Source: Lunularia cruciata
Taxonomy: Eukaryota; Streptophyta; Marchantiopsida; Lunulariales; Lunulariaceae
Assembly (NCBI GenBank): GCA_948567375.1
Contig: OX419759.1
Location: 5,362,744-5,426,743 of the forward strand
Direction: 5' to 3'
DNA: 64,000 nt
The translations under genes were made by a program, and so were the position numbers. The notes under the pieces are model-generated. The model was not told the DNA's origin, did not search any database, and was given only the letters and a program-made list of their open reading frames with translations. Numbering within the stretch: the first letter of the stretch is position 1; each line of letters opens with the position of its first letter. Positions 32,945 to 44,589 of the stretch are shown one piece after another.

Positions 32945-33034
32945 ATTGGTATCATAGGTTAGTTGGTTCTAAAGAGTGTCTTGAGATTTCAAAGTGCAGT
33001 GAATTGTGTCTAAAAGTAAGTCCACAACAAAGCA

Positions 33035-33780
33035 TTGGCTGGGGTGATATCCATATCAAATGCTAAATTTGTAGTGGAGACGTTTGATGGGAAAAACTAT
33101 TTTGGACTTTGGCAACTGAAGATGAAGGACCTTCTTGTCCAGCAAGGACTGTATAGAGCACTAAGAAAAAGACATGAGGACAAAAGTGATGAGGATGGGG
33201 AAGATGAAGATGTAGATCTCAGAGCTATTAGCACTATTTGGTTGAACCTTGTTGATAAAGTGCAATACAATGTTATGAATGAGGAATCTGCATCACAACT
33301 ACAGGCCAAATTGGAGAATCTTTATATAACCAAGTCATTGACAAATAGACAGTTTTTGAACAGAAGTTATATATGTTACGGATGAAGGAAGGCTAGAATA
33401 TTATGGAACGCCTCAATGCTTTCAACAAAATCATTTGTGAGTTGATGACCATAGAGGTTAAGTTAGAAAAGAAGGATACGGTATTGCTGTTATTGACTTC
33501 ACTTTCTCCATCATATGAGCATCTGGTCACCACTCTTCTATATGGGAAGGATGATATAAACTGTGAGGAGGTCACTTCAGCATTGTTGTCCACTGAGATG
33601 AGAAAAAGACCCAACCAAGAAAAGACAAATTCAGAGGCTCGTTTTATCAGAGGAAGGATAAGAGAGAGAGATTAGATCAGGAGTAAATCAAGATCCAAGT
33701 CTAGAACAGGAGGTTTCAAAGGCAAGTGCTGGATTTATGGGAAGGTTGGACATTTCAAGAAGGATTGTAACAACAAGAGG
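33035..33780 (+). pseudogene. Element D gag
   Basis: Begins MAGVISISNAKFVVETFDGK and carries the Copia gag pattern FDGKNYFGLWQLKMKDLL. A frameshift near 33350 and a stop at 33390 lead into a second open part (MERLNAFNKIICELMTIEVK, 33403-33675). The zinc knuckle CWIYGKVGHFKKDC near 33728-33769 has Tyr in place of its second Cys. Confidence 0.85.
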
Positions 33781-33846
33781 CTTGAGTCCAACAAGGATAA
33801 AGGTCAAATTTCAGATCAAGCAACTAATGCCGAGTCATCTGGTATT

Positions 33847-34395
33847 GTGTATGATGTTCTACGTGTTACCCAAGACAAAGATCAGTTTGAGGAGTCATGG
33901 ATATTGGACTCAAGTTTCTCTTACCATTTGTGTCCGAACAAGGAGTGGTTTCATGAGTTCAAACAATTCAATGGAGGATCTATAACAATGGGGAACAACA
34001 TGGCTTCTAAAGCTATTGGCATTGGTACAATACACATTAATATGTTTGATGGTATTGTGATGACTCTTGCTGATGTGAGGCATGTTACTAAGTTAAGGAA
34101 GAATTTGATATCACTAGGCACTTTGGACTCAAAGGGTTGGAGGTGGGGAGAAAACAATGGAACACTCAAGGTATCAAAAGGAGCATTGGTTGTAATGAAG
34201 AGCAAGAAGATAAGAAATCTTTATGAGCTTGTTGGAGAGACCAATGTTGGAGGAGTGGCAAGTACTATTTCTGAAAATGAAGATCCCAAAGATCTTACAC
34301 AGTCATGGCACCTACGTTTCGGTCATATGAGTGAAAAGGATCTAAGTGAATTGTCCAAGCAACAACTTGTGAAGGGCCTTAAAATTGTAAGTTAA
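33847..34395 (+). pseudogene. Element D protease and GAG-pre-integrase region
   Basis: An open 182-codon stretch. WILDSSFSYHLCPNKEWF is the Copia protease site, with DSG changed to DSS. WHLRFGHMSEKDLSELSKQQ near 34308-34370 is the GAG-pre-integrase block. It ends at a stop before the integrase. Confidence 0.85.
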
Positions 34396-34920
34396 AATTT
34401 TGTGAACATTTTGTGGAAAGAAACAGAGGGTAAGCTTTTCCACGGGGAGTTCATTGCACAAAGGGAATTTAGACTATGTGCATTCTGATGTTTGGGGCCC
34501 TGCATTTATAGCTTAAAAATCTGGAGCATTATATTTTGTATCTTTGGTTGATGATTACTCTAAAAGAGTATGGGTCTACACCATGAAGCAAAAATCAGAG
34601 ATCTTCTCTATCTTTAAACAATAAATGATGGAGAAATAAACTGGAAGAAAAGTGAAGTGTTTGAGATCTGATACTGGTGGAGAATACAAATTTGGAGAGT
34701 TTGATCGATATTGTAAAAGTGAAGGGATAATTCATCACTTTACCATGCCTGGTACTCCTCAACAAAATGGTGTGGTAGAGTGGATAAATCATACACTCTT
34801 GGAGAAAGCAAGAAGTATGTCAAGCAATGCCGGATTGGAGAAGAGTTTTTGGGCAGAATTTGTAATATAGCTTGTCATTTGGTAAATATTTCTCTCTCTA
34901 TTGCTATTGAGTGTAAGACA
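34396..34920 (+). pseudogene. Element D integrase
   Basis: DYVHSDVWGPA near 34468 (first Asp), LRSDTGGEY near 34661-34687 (second Asp), GTPQQNGVVEWINHTLLEKA near 34750-34810 (catalytic Glu retained). Several stops. An AT-rich block (34925-35040) with no coding similarity separates it from RT; it may be a small insertion. Confidence 0.85.
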
Positions 34921-35039
34921 ATGGAAAAAGAAAAGAAAAACATTTATTTATTAACAAAACAATAACTTTATTAAAAAAATTTAATTAATAAAAATTCAAT
35001 AAATTGGAAAAAAGTTAGAAATAAATTATTTATTTAGGC

Positions 35040-36460
35040 ATGTTAATTACTCTTTACTTAGAGTCTTTGGATGTATAGCTTATGTTCATATTCAACAAGA
35101 ACAAAGGACAAAGTTAGATCCCAAATTAGAAAATGTACATTCTTGGGATATGAGACAGATACAAAGGGATATAGATTATGGGATCCAAAAAGGTGTTGTC
35201 TTGTAGCAAGTAGAGATATAGTTTTTGATGATTCTAGTACGATGAAGACTATGACTATAGCATAAGAAAAGAAAAAACAAATTCCGTCAAATTTTGTTAA
35301 GATAGATATTGATCTTAGAAATGAAGACATCTCACCCCTTGTAGATCTACCACGTGAACCATTAGAAGAGCAAAGTCCAGAATTGATTCATGAACATAGG
35401 TATCCAAATAGGGAGAGAAGACCTCCAAAGAGCAATATGATTCATTTGTAGCTTCTGCTCTCCTTCCACAGAATGGTGGGCTTCTTCAAATGAAGAAGCA
35501 GTGCAAGATCAAGAGTGTCAAAAGTGACATTGTGCAATGGAAGAGGAGATGAAGTCTTTGGCCAAAAACCAAACTTGGAGACTTGAAAAATTGCCTATGG
35601 GAGAGAAGCAATTGGTTGCATATGGATATTCCAAAGGAAGGAAGGACTTCCAAAATCAGGTGGAGATCAATGCAAAGCAAGGCTTGTAGCAAAGGGTTAA
35701 AGCCAAAAAGAAGGTATTGACTTCACTGAGATTTTTCACCAATGGTAAAAATCTCTTCAGTTCATGCACTATTGGCAATAGTTGCATTGCATAACTTGGA
35801 GTTGGAGCAACTAGACCTTACAATTTCTTTTTTACATGGAGAATTGGAGGAGGAGATTTACATGCATCAACCTGAAGGTTTTGTGGTACCAAGGAACCAA
35901 AACCCGGTTTGCAGGTTAAAAAAGCATTTATATGGACTAAAGCAAAGTCCAAGACTTTGGTACATTAAATTTGATGCTTTCATGTTGAAGCATGGATATA
36001 ACAGAAGTGGATCAGATTATTATGTGTACCTCAAGAAGCTACATGGACCTAGAGTATTTGATTTAATCATCTTAGTACTATATGTGTGTGATATGCTTAT
36101 TGATGCAGAGGATATGGTTGAGGCGGAGAATTGAAAGCACAACTTGGTAAGGAGTTTGATATGAAGGACTTTGGCTCTTTAAAGAGGGTGCTTGGGATTG
36201 AAATCCACCAGGATAAGAGCAAGGGAAAGTTATGGATATCTCAAAGGAGATATTTGGAAAAATTACTTGCTTGGTTTGGCATGGAGAATGCAAAACCCAT
36301 GAACACTCCAATGGAAAATCATTTCAGGATATCATTGGAGCAATGTCCATCAAATGAGAAGGAGAGAAAAGTAATGTCAAATATTCCTTACACTAATATT
36401 GTTGGGAGCTTAATGTATGTTGTAATCTGCACTAGACCAGACACCTCATATGTTGTGAGT
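35040..36460 (+). pseudogene. Element D reverse transcriptase
   Basis: RVFGCIAYVHIQQ starts the region, and IRKCTFLGYETDTKGYRLWD follows. RT palm: LTISFLHGELEEEIYMHQPE, VCRLKKHLYGLKQSPRLWY. The active site reads YVCDML near 36080-36100 instead of YVDDML, which removes a catalytic Asp. RT thumb: FDMKDFGSLKRVLGIEIHQD (36131-36652). Confidence 0.88.
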
Positions 36461-36589
36461 ATGGTCAGTAGATGTATGGCAAATCCAGGGAAACAACATT
36501 GGGAAGTTGTGAAGTGGATACTTTGTTACTTGAAAGGGACTATAAATATTGACATTGTCCTTGATATGGAGATGAACCAAAAAGGAGGA

Positions 36590-37074
36590 ATTACAGGGTA
36601 TGTATATTATGATTTTTCCAGAGACTTGGATAAGAGGAGGTCTACAACATGATTTGCTTTTACACTTGTTGGTGGTGCAGTAAGTTGGAAGTCTACTCTC
36701 CAATCACTGGTCGCTCTTTCTACTACAGAGATGGAATATATGGCAACAAGTGAGGCTTTCAAATAGGCAAGATGGCTACAAAGATTAGCCAAGGATGTTG
36801 GACTCCCTAACATGAAGTCGATACTTTTTTGTGATAGCCAAAGCACTATTCAATTGGCCAAAAATCAAGTCTATCATTCAAGGACAAAGTATATTAATGT
36901 GGGACATCATTTTATCAAGGAACTGTGACAAATGGTGAGATCAATTTGCAAAAGATTGGCACAGAGGTAAGCACAGTTGATATGTTGAGTAAACTTGGTC
37001 TGTCAAGAAGTTCAAGTTATGCATGAATTTGCTCAATGTTCAATTGCTCTTTGGATGATATGGTGGATACAAGC
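36590..37074 (+). pseudogene. Element D RNase H and C terminus
   Basis: TFAFTLVGGAVSWKSTLQS, then TTEMEYMATSEAFK, a stop where Gln is expected, ARWLQRLAKDVGLP, FCDSQSTIQLAKNQVYHSRT and YINVGHHFIKEL. These are the standard Copia RNase H blocks in order. Confidence 0.85.
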
Positions 37075-37087
37075 AAAAGATGGAGAT

Positions 37088-37373
37088 TGTTATGTTTGGC
37101 TTGTTATAAGGGACTAGACTGATCAAGAGCAAGAGTAAATGTGATTGTTGAAACACTTTGCTGTTTCATGTGGTGAGGACAGGGGTTGTCACTTATTTAG
37201 ATATGTTCAATCATTACCAAAGCTAAGTATTAAAGTGATTAGATATCTTGAGTGGTCAGTACTCATGAAGTCCCCCAAGTCAATAGTCAGGAGTTCAGTC
37301 GGATGAAATTGAGGAGGGACTATTTCTATTTGTGTGTATGTATATATGTGCAATGAGAAATAAAGGTTCAAAG
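37088..37373 (+). repeat. 3' LTR of element D (truncated)
   Basis: Matches the 5' LTR from TGTTATGTTTGGC to ggttcaaag, then diverges. The last part of the LTR, about 170 bp in the 5' copy, is missing. Confidence 0.85.
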
Positions 37374-37431
37374 ATTTCTGTACTTGAAATAAGATTTTGA
37401 TACAAGAACTTACCAAGTTGCAGCAAGGGCT

Positions 37432-37751
37432 GTGGTGCGGGAATCCACAGTCACTGCCGGAATCCTTCGGGCAGCTTTTTCACCTGCAGTTTTGGGTTTT
37501 GTAGCGGCCACTCAATGGCCGCTTGCGGCTTCATTTCGAAACTTAGCGACTCTTGCAGAACCTCAAATCACTATTAATTCATTCAGGTGGCCTCAACGAC
37601 TGCAGGATCTCGAAATCGATTTCTGTGTAACTTTCGAGGCCCTTCCCGCAACTTCGGGATTTCAACCAAGTTGGAGCGACTGCGGTTGATAGATTGTGAT
37701 CAGTGTGAGATTTATTATGTGCTTCGAGGTCTTAAGGATCAGAGAGTCTGA
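37432..37751 (+). pseudogene. Leucine-rich-repeat remnant (NBS-LRR-like)
   Basis: GC-richer than its surroundings. One frame reads FRWPQRLQDLEIDFCVTFEALPA, and after a +1 shift another reads KLERLRLIDCDQCE before a stop at 37749-37751. The LxxLxIxxCxxxxxLP spacing followed by LERLRLIDC is the pattern of C-terminal leucine-rich repeats in plant NB-LRR resistance proteins. No NB-ARC part is present. The N-terminal portion of the frame has no clear repeat. Confidence 0.45.
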
Positions 37752-39280
37752 CAATTTGCTTTGAGCGTTGTTATTTCAAGTCTTATCTTTAATGTTGATG
37801 TAGTTGAAGTTCGATCAAAAGTAGATGAATTCTATGAGTGGACAATCTATGGAAGCTGAGCACATGGAAGAATTCGTATGTACTTTCAGAATGATACTTG
37901 TTCATAAGCTAATCGTATATGAGTTGAATGATAGCATAGAATTCTGAAGATCTATGTAAAATGGTTGTAAAACGTAAAATCAAAAATCCTGAAAGTGTTC
38001 AAGAAAATCATCGAAATTATCTCTAGAAGTTTACATAGGATCTGAAAATTGCTTCTTCACAATAATCCAGTAACTTCTCTATACTGGACATTTGAAATGT
38101 TGAGATATTAGGGGTTTTGACTTAGGCCATCTTCGTATCCGAACAGATAATATGCCGGAGATCTATGGGATGTCCTGTAAATTATGATGGGATGTGGTAG
38201 GAAGGTATGTGTTATTTAAGGGAGGTCCTTCGGTAAGTCTGTAAAGGTTAATAGGTCACGATTTGCCTGCCCCATAAGCTTTGATGGTCTTGTGGACCAG
38301 AAGGCCCGCCAAATGGGGCCGAAATTATATGCTGACCGAAAATAAAACTGAACCTTAGTTTTTACGGGTCTGTTTGTGAATATCCTTAATTCAGTTTCCG
38401 GGATCTCCCGTAAATTCCGAGAGGGAAACCTACTAAGTTACTATATTCCTATTATCTCTTAGGCCGAAAAGATTCTAGACAATAATTAGATACTTTAGTT
38501 TTCCAAATGCCATAATTCTACTTAATCAAATCTGACAAGTTAATTTGTTACGGTACAATAAAAATACGTCCTTGACGGTAGATATATTTGTTACCATAGA
38601 ACAAGATGAGTCCCTGGAGGTCCCAAAACAGTAAAATCTTGCGCTTGACTTTGTTTTCTGCATCGCGGCAATTAAAGGATTTGGTGGATTCTTTGATGAA
38701 ATCCATGTGTTATGTTTGTTCTTCCAAATATCCTTTTGCCTGGTCATATTAACTTTTTCCATGACAATCACTTATGTTGATTACAATATTGAGGGAAGCT
38801 CTTGAATACAAAACGAAATCTCTGGCTGAGTTCTTGTAGAAATAAAAGTTCAGTTTTAGTTTCCAAAAAATCATAATTGTGCTTAAATTTTTTACTTCGT
38901 TTAATTCGCAAAAAGCATTCCGTTCTGTCGGTTACCATTTTGGTAATTGAATCTGTCGGTTACCATTTTGGTAATTGAATCAATGGAACCAAATAACTTC
39001 TTTATTTCTATGTTTCCAATCTATTGTAACAAGAGTTCAAAACAAATTCTTATAATCATGAAAAGGCATAAAATAAATAAAAATTTACGATCTTGTCACT
39101 TTAGGATATTTTATTTTTTGTTTTACATATATCTTCAAAATTTTACACTTAGGTTCAATCTATGTATATGTACCTTATGAAAATATATCATTCTGGATAC
39201 TCACGGTCACCCTCCTTGACCTCCGCCATAAATTGCATTTCCTTGTCATCCGCATTCTAATGCAAGGTTGGATGGAATTG
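37752..39280. repeat. Right arm of inverted duplication and flank
   Basis: 38020-38760 is the reverse complement of 30018-30450, with a unique segment of about 340 bp at 38100-38440. A related block (tttatttctacaa...) recurs near 38830-38870. A 29-bp tandem duplication (gtcggttaccattttggtaa) lies at 38926-38980. No gene is seen. Confidence 0.8.
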
Positions 39281-39740
39281 TGTCACGCCATTTGTAGTGT
39301 CATATCTAGATTGCTCGGACATTGGAGTTCCATTGATAGTAATTAGAGTTATTTAAATAATTTCTTGGAGACTACTTTTCGATGATCAGATTTTTTGTTT
39401 GGGGTATTGACTTCACGGTGAGGCACACCATCACTTTGCACCGTTTGCACCGTTGAGTGTGCCATAAGCAGGACCATTAGGGTTTCAGACCTAGCTCGAC
39501 TCCAGGGAGTATACTTTCCAAGTGCAGCTCCAAAGAGCTCACTTCTCTGATGTTGAGCCTTCAAGTTGTTGGCTATGGTGAATAGAAGCCGACGAGCATC
39601 ACCTGGATTCTCTTAACTAGAGTGGGTATGGCTTGATTGTAATCAATGCTCAGTTGTTTGCAATTTATAGAGTGACAAATCAAGTATTGATCTGAGTTGA
39701 GTTGATTCGAGAGTTTATTCGAGAGTTATATCACAAAAGT
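39281..39740 (+). repeat. 5' LTR-like region of element E
   Basis: Homologous to 49244-49700 (ccatttgtagtgt...gagttgattcgagagtt), with the same gacttcacggtg and gtgtgccat blocks. A possible primer site ttggtatct is near 39783, which is not a strong match. Confidence 0.75.
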
Positions 39741-40164
39741 GAACTGAGGGGGAAATCAAGTGCAAGAACTTTGAGTGTTGTTGGTATCTCCAAGCTCGGT
39801 GGATCGCTGGTAGCTCAATTGAAGTTAATTTTTCCTTGGTGTGCAGAAGCTCGTTGCTTGATGCAGATTTGGCAGTTTTTGAGGCGGACAGTGTGCAAAT
39901 GCATTGGCCAATTTTTGAGCAAAGAAGAAGCAATTTTTGAGTGGTGGATGTGATTTTGAGCTCAAGTGGTGAAGGCATGACCAATTTGTTGCGAGTTGGG
40001 CTTAGAAAGTAAAATTGAAGATGGAGTTAGGAAGTTATTTTTATGAATTTATGATTTGGAGAAACTCGTGTTTTCAATTTGGCTCAAGTGAAGAGTTAGC
40101 AGAGGATTTGGCGGTCAGCCAAATTTAGGGTTTACATCAAATTTTGCTGGAGTTTATGTCAGAT

Positions 40165-40275
40165 TCTGGCCAAATTTGGAGGAGTTTTGCTATTTGGCTA
40201 GATTTGGAGGAGTTTTGCCAACTTGGAGGAGTTTTTCTAGTTTAGAGGAGTTTTGCTAGATTTTGGAGGAGGCTC
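40165..40275. repeat. Short minisatellite, about 20-bp period, about 5 units
   Basis: Imperfect repeats of tttggaggagttttgcta run through this part of the element E leader. Confidence 0.85.
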
Positions 40276-41232
40276 AAAGTGCCAAGAAGAAAGGCCTCAT
40301 TTGGGCGTTTGAAGGCTTCAAGGCATAGGGTTGTGGGCTATGAGAGGCTACAAAGGCCTAGAAGGGCTAACTTGCTCGTGTGAGGCTAGCTAGTTTAGAG
40401 TAAATCTTGGCCATTGGTTGGCAAAATCTGCCCATACTACTAGAGTGTGCGCAATAGGGTTTACCCCTAGATCTCTTGTTCCTAGATTGGTGCCCTAGCC
40501 AATTGGTCCACTCTCACTTGTTGTCGTAGTGATAGTACCACTGTTATCTATACACTTGTAGCTTTGGTTAGGAGGGGCAGTTTGATCACATTACTGGTGA
40601 TCTTGGTAGCTTAGGACTAAAATACAAACTTCTCTTATGTCAAATACCAAATTGTGGTAGAGTCAATCCCATGTTGTTTTATGAAATGGAGTGTTTTTTG
40701 TTTAGATTTCTTGTGATTCAACCCCTTCCATTCTCTACTTCTTGTTTGTGCACCATGTTTGTGTGAGCTGCCTTGACTTTTGAGTGTTGCTACTCTAGTG
40801 TGCTTTTGGTAGTGAGGCTAGAGTGATAACTAGTCCGACTATCTTTGTTTCTCTCCAGTGAGGTAGGAAGTGATGACCTGCAGATCATGAGAGTGCGTGC
40901 TGTGATGGCAGATTACAAGTTGCACTTTCCCCTAGGGTAGTTATCTTTGTTAGAGCTACATTAGTGGGTGGTGTTCCATGGGTATTGGCACTTGTGGTGT
41001 ACTTGCGGTTGCAATTTGTGGTTCCAGTTTGCGGTTGCACTTGTGGTTTCTTTGTCACAATGGAGTTTGTTGGGGATTCTAGAGGAGTAAGCCTTGCAAT
41101 ATATAGTGGGTTTACTTGGAGTGGCTCTCAATATCAGCCTGTTTCTAAGGTCCTAGTGAGGGAGGAGATTGACTTTGAGTTGGAGTTTGACAAAGAGTTG
41201 ATTCAGTGAGAGTGCACTTGGTGTGTATGTAC

Positions 41233-41922
41233 TATGAGCCCGCCTGTCTCTCACTCAAGATGAACCTCTGATGGCTATTATGGTAGTGCACCATGGACAA
41301 AGAAGACAAGGAACCCCAACTCCATCATACTCCTTCAAGGCTAACACTCCAAGACTCAGACATTGCTCACTAGAGAACTCAATGAGAGAGAGATAGTTGC
41401 AAAATGAAAGGATGATGAGTACCTTCTCACCCCTTGTTTATATACTTGTGAAATAGCTACGTACCAAAGTTACTAATTACCACGGTAACTCAAGTTTCTA
41501 TACTAAAAGTCAAATAAAGTCAAAAAGTAGAAAGGAATATCCATTCACATGGGTATATTCCACTAGTAGTGATCTTATCTTGACCTAACCACTAAGTCAA
41601 AGATTCCTTCAAATGTGCTATCCTTGGACTATAGAAGAATCTAAAACAAAAAGGCTTGCGGGTCCAAGAGTTTTCAACTCTTTCCTCAAAGCGAAACACC
41701 TAGGAATAATACCAAGTCAACACACTACAATCCAAAATAGTGATGCTCATCTTTTCCACTTCCTCTAAAGTAAGTTCCCCTCTATCTTAGTTGTGACTAA
41801 CTTTAGCTAATCATGACTAATGTAGAACCATCCTTTATATGTATATAAATAATATCTATCAAGTACTTGTAAAACCAAGCTAAATATCACAATACCACAC
41901 ACATGCACAAATGGGTGTTACA
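41233..41922 (-). mobile_element. Solo LTR of family A inside the element E leader
   Basis: Reverse complement of the element A LTR, full length, ending gggtgttaca at 41922. It retains the TATA-like tatataaac missing from A's 3' LTR. Flanks are gtac (left) and atac (right). No internal region remains, the product expected from LTR-LTR recombination. It sits just before the first recognisable gag codons of element E. Confidence 0.92.
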
Positions 41923-41940
41923 ATACTGTTGTTGTGAGAC

Positions 41941-43480
41941 ATGAATGAGATTTATGGGGTCTCCAAAGGCCCAAGGCGTTACTTTGGTACAATGGGTACC
42001 ATTGAATTGGATGACTTCATCCAAGAGTTCAATAGTTGGTGTGATCTACAGCAGATGCAAAACTCAACTTTGTTTACACCCTTCATGGCATGGAAATGGT
42101 TATTTCAGCACTTTGAGTATCCACCAATGGATGACTACCATGAGTTCAAACAATCTCATTTGGAGGAGATTGAGTTATGGAGACAATATTGGTCTCCAAC
42201 TATATCTTTATCACTTCATGCTCGGTTGCCAAGAGAAGATCGGTTGTACACACAAGTTCTCGCTCAAGTAGTCTTGGCGGAGCTAGTGGAGGTGCACTAG
42301 CTGGAGATAGTGTTACCACGAGTGGAGGTACCGCTGCATGAGGTGGTGTGGTATCCGGGTTAAACTCCATGGTGGAGTTTTTTTAGTGTTTGAGGCAAAA
42401 CGACTAGGGAGTGCGGATTGACAAGTTGAGGAGCTTGCAAGATTTCTAGCGGAAGGCTAGAGAGAGCCTATGCAAGGCATACACTCGCATGAGGCAGCTG
42501 ATCAATTTCACCTGGAGTTACTGAGGCCCAGGAAGTCCTATTTTGGTATGGGATATTGGACAAGGAGTTTCAATGTAGAGTTTGTGATGTTATGTTGTTA
42601 TAGGCTACTTCGCTTACTTTGGTAGTGGTCTTTGGTTTGGTTGAGCGTATTGAGCTCAACATGGAGAGAATGTTGACATCTGGATTTGGTAGGGAGACCT
42701 TGTCCACGGTTGTGACTTCTTCTAGAGTGTAGCAAATTGCACCATGCTTAGTTGTTTTTTGAGGATAGGGTGGACAGCCTAGATCTTATGGAGCGAGTGG
42801 AGTGCCTAGTGGAGCTAGACCTTTACCTTCATTTTGGGTCAACAACACCCAATGAGTAGTGGTGTTGCTTGCTGGACTTGTGGTGGACCTCACCATAGGA
42901 GAGAGTGTACCTGGGGCAACGGACCTGATACCTTTGGTGCATCACAGCCAACATAGAGGTAGTGTGAGCATTGCCACTGATTTGGTCACACTAATGACCA
43001 ATGCTTTGACCTACACCCAAAGTTACGGAGTTGTAGGGCTATTATGACAGGTAGTAGAGGAGCTCCAATTCATGGAGGACAAGGTGGTAGAGGATCTACA
43101 CCTAGTGGAGGTGAAGTACTTGCCCTTACTTTTGATACAACTATGGCTACTCGGATTGAGCAATTGGAGCAGAGATTGGCTAGTACGGCCATTGCTCAGA
43201 GGAGATCAGATTTGGGTGCCAAGGCTTCCACCTCGTATGCTGGTGATAGAGATGCTTTGGACTTCATGTGTGGAGTAGCTCAGGTGAATGCATCTGCATC
43301 AGTGACTAGGAGTGCAGTATGTGCTCCAGAGTCCAGAGGAACATCAATGGAGTTAGGAGAGGATAGATTGGGAGACAGGTTAGACTTCCCCAATCTTTCA
43401 TGTTATTTGAGGCATTGTAGATGACATCCATGGCTCCCAGACGTCCCAATGCAGGTGTGGTAGGTGGTGATGGAGTGCAT
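41941..43480 (+). pseudogene. Element E gag
   Basis: The open stretch 41941-42300 reads MNEIYGVSKGPRRYFGTMGT and PFMAWKWLFQHFEYPPMDDY, a retrotransposon gag-like region. Two zinc knuckles follow: CWTCGGPHHRREC (about 42868-42906), and a second with ligands C-x2-C-x4-H-x4-C ending HTNDQC (about 42967-43010), with one in-frame stop inside. A coiled-coil-like segment, RIEQLEQRLASTAIAQRRSD, is near 43155-43215. Frameshifts separate the pieces. Confidence 0.75.
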
Positions 43481-43558
43481 TATCACCTACTTGCTAGTCA
43501 ACGACCTGCTACTACACTAACTGAGTCTAGCATAGTGTTGGGGGTGGTTTAGCTGATT

Positions 43559-44160
43559 ATGCGATGCTCTTTGTTTTCAGCCACTGATATGTTCACATTG
43601 GGAGTTGACCCAGCCCTAATGTTTTGGTTGGCTGCCATGCTTTATGAGAGTAGGGATGATGCAATTCCTACTACTATAGCAGAGGTGGTTGGTAGTGGAG
43701 CTGACTTGGTTGATGAGCATGGGATTTTTTTAGTGGTTTATGGTAGACTGGAGGAGTTGCCAGTTAGATTAGCCTTTGAGAGAGCACGGTTCACACTTGG
43801 TGTTGTCCTATTGGATAACCAAAGGGGGATTTTCAGCTTGGTGGGACCTTTAGGGAATATCTGTACACCAGAGAAAGTGTTGTTAGACTCTAGTGCGCAG
43901 CCCCTTATGTTGGGGAGGGTTGCAATAGTCGGTCTAGAGTTATGAATGACCGATGTGGAGAGGTGTCCATTTCAAATCCAAACATTTCTAGGTGGTGGTT
44001 TGACATTGTACATCACACGTGAGGAGCTTGTTGTTCATGTTCAACTTGGTCATCCGACTGATAGTTTGATGGTGAGAGCTTAGGCTATTGTGACAATAGC
44101 TAAGTCATATGATGTGCTAGTTGGGGGAGCAGTGTTATACCCCCTGGGTTTCATTACTGA
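43559..44160 (+). pseudogene. Element E aspartic protease
   Basis: VLLDSSAQPLMLGRVAIVGL contains the retropepsin-type LLDSxAQ site, with the Asp codon at 43886-43888 (Ser replaces the usual Gly). CPFQIQTFLGGG and KSYDVLVGGAVLYPLGF follow in another frame or after a stop, consistent with the protease C-terminal half. The upstream 43559-43800 open stretch has no assigned function. Confidence 0.65.
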
Positions 44161-44589
44161 CTATTAGGAGGAGATAGCCTCCTATGGACCAGGTTGGCAG
44201 TCAGGTGAGGGACGGGTATGTCGCCTACTAATATGCTTTAGTTGTGGTAGTCTTGGCTCACTACAATTCAGGACCATGGCAACATTAGTTTTAGCTTTCA
44301 GTGGTGTAGTTACTTGGCCTGATGACTTGTTGGAGTGGAATGCCCATGCAGAGGATACTCCAATACCAAAGGAGATCAAACTCAGATTTGGAGTACAAGT
44401 AGGATTGTTCCATCCACCTTGGATTTTCCATTGTGGAGTTTGGAGGAGGCATTGCAGCAACATGCGGATCAATTGGTGCAATAGGCTTGGAGTGGAGCCT
44501 TCATACCATCACGAGATGAGTGTGAGGATGAGCCTCTAGAGTCAATAACTTTGACACCTCTGGATACCACACTCATTGTCGAGCAGTAT

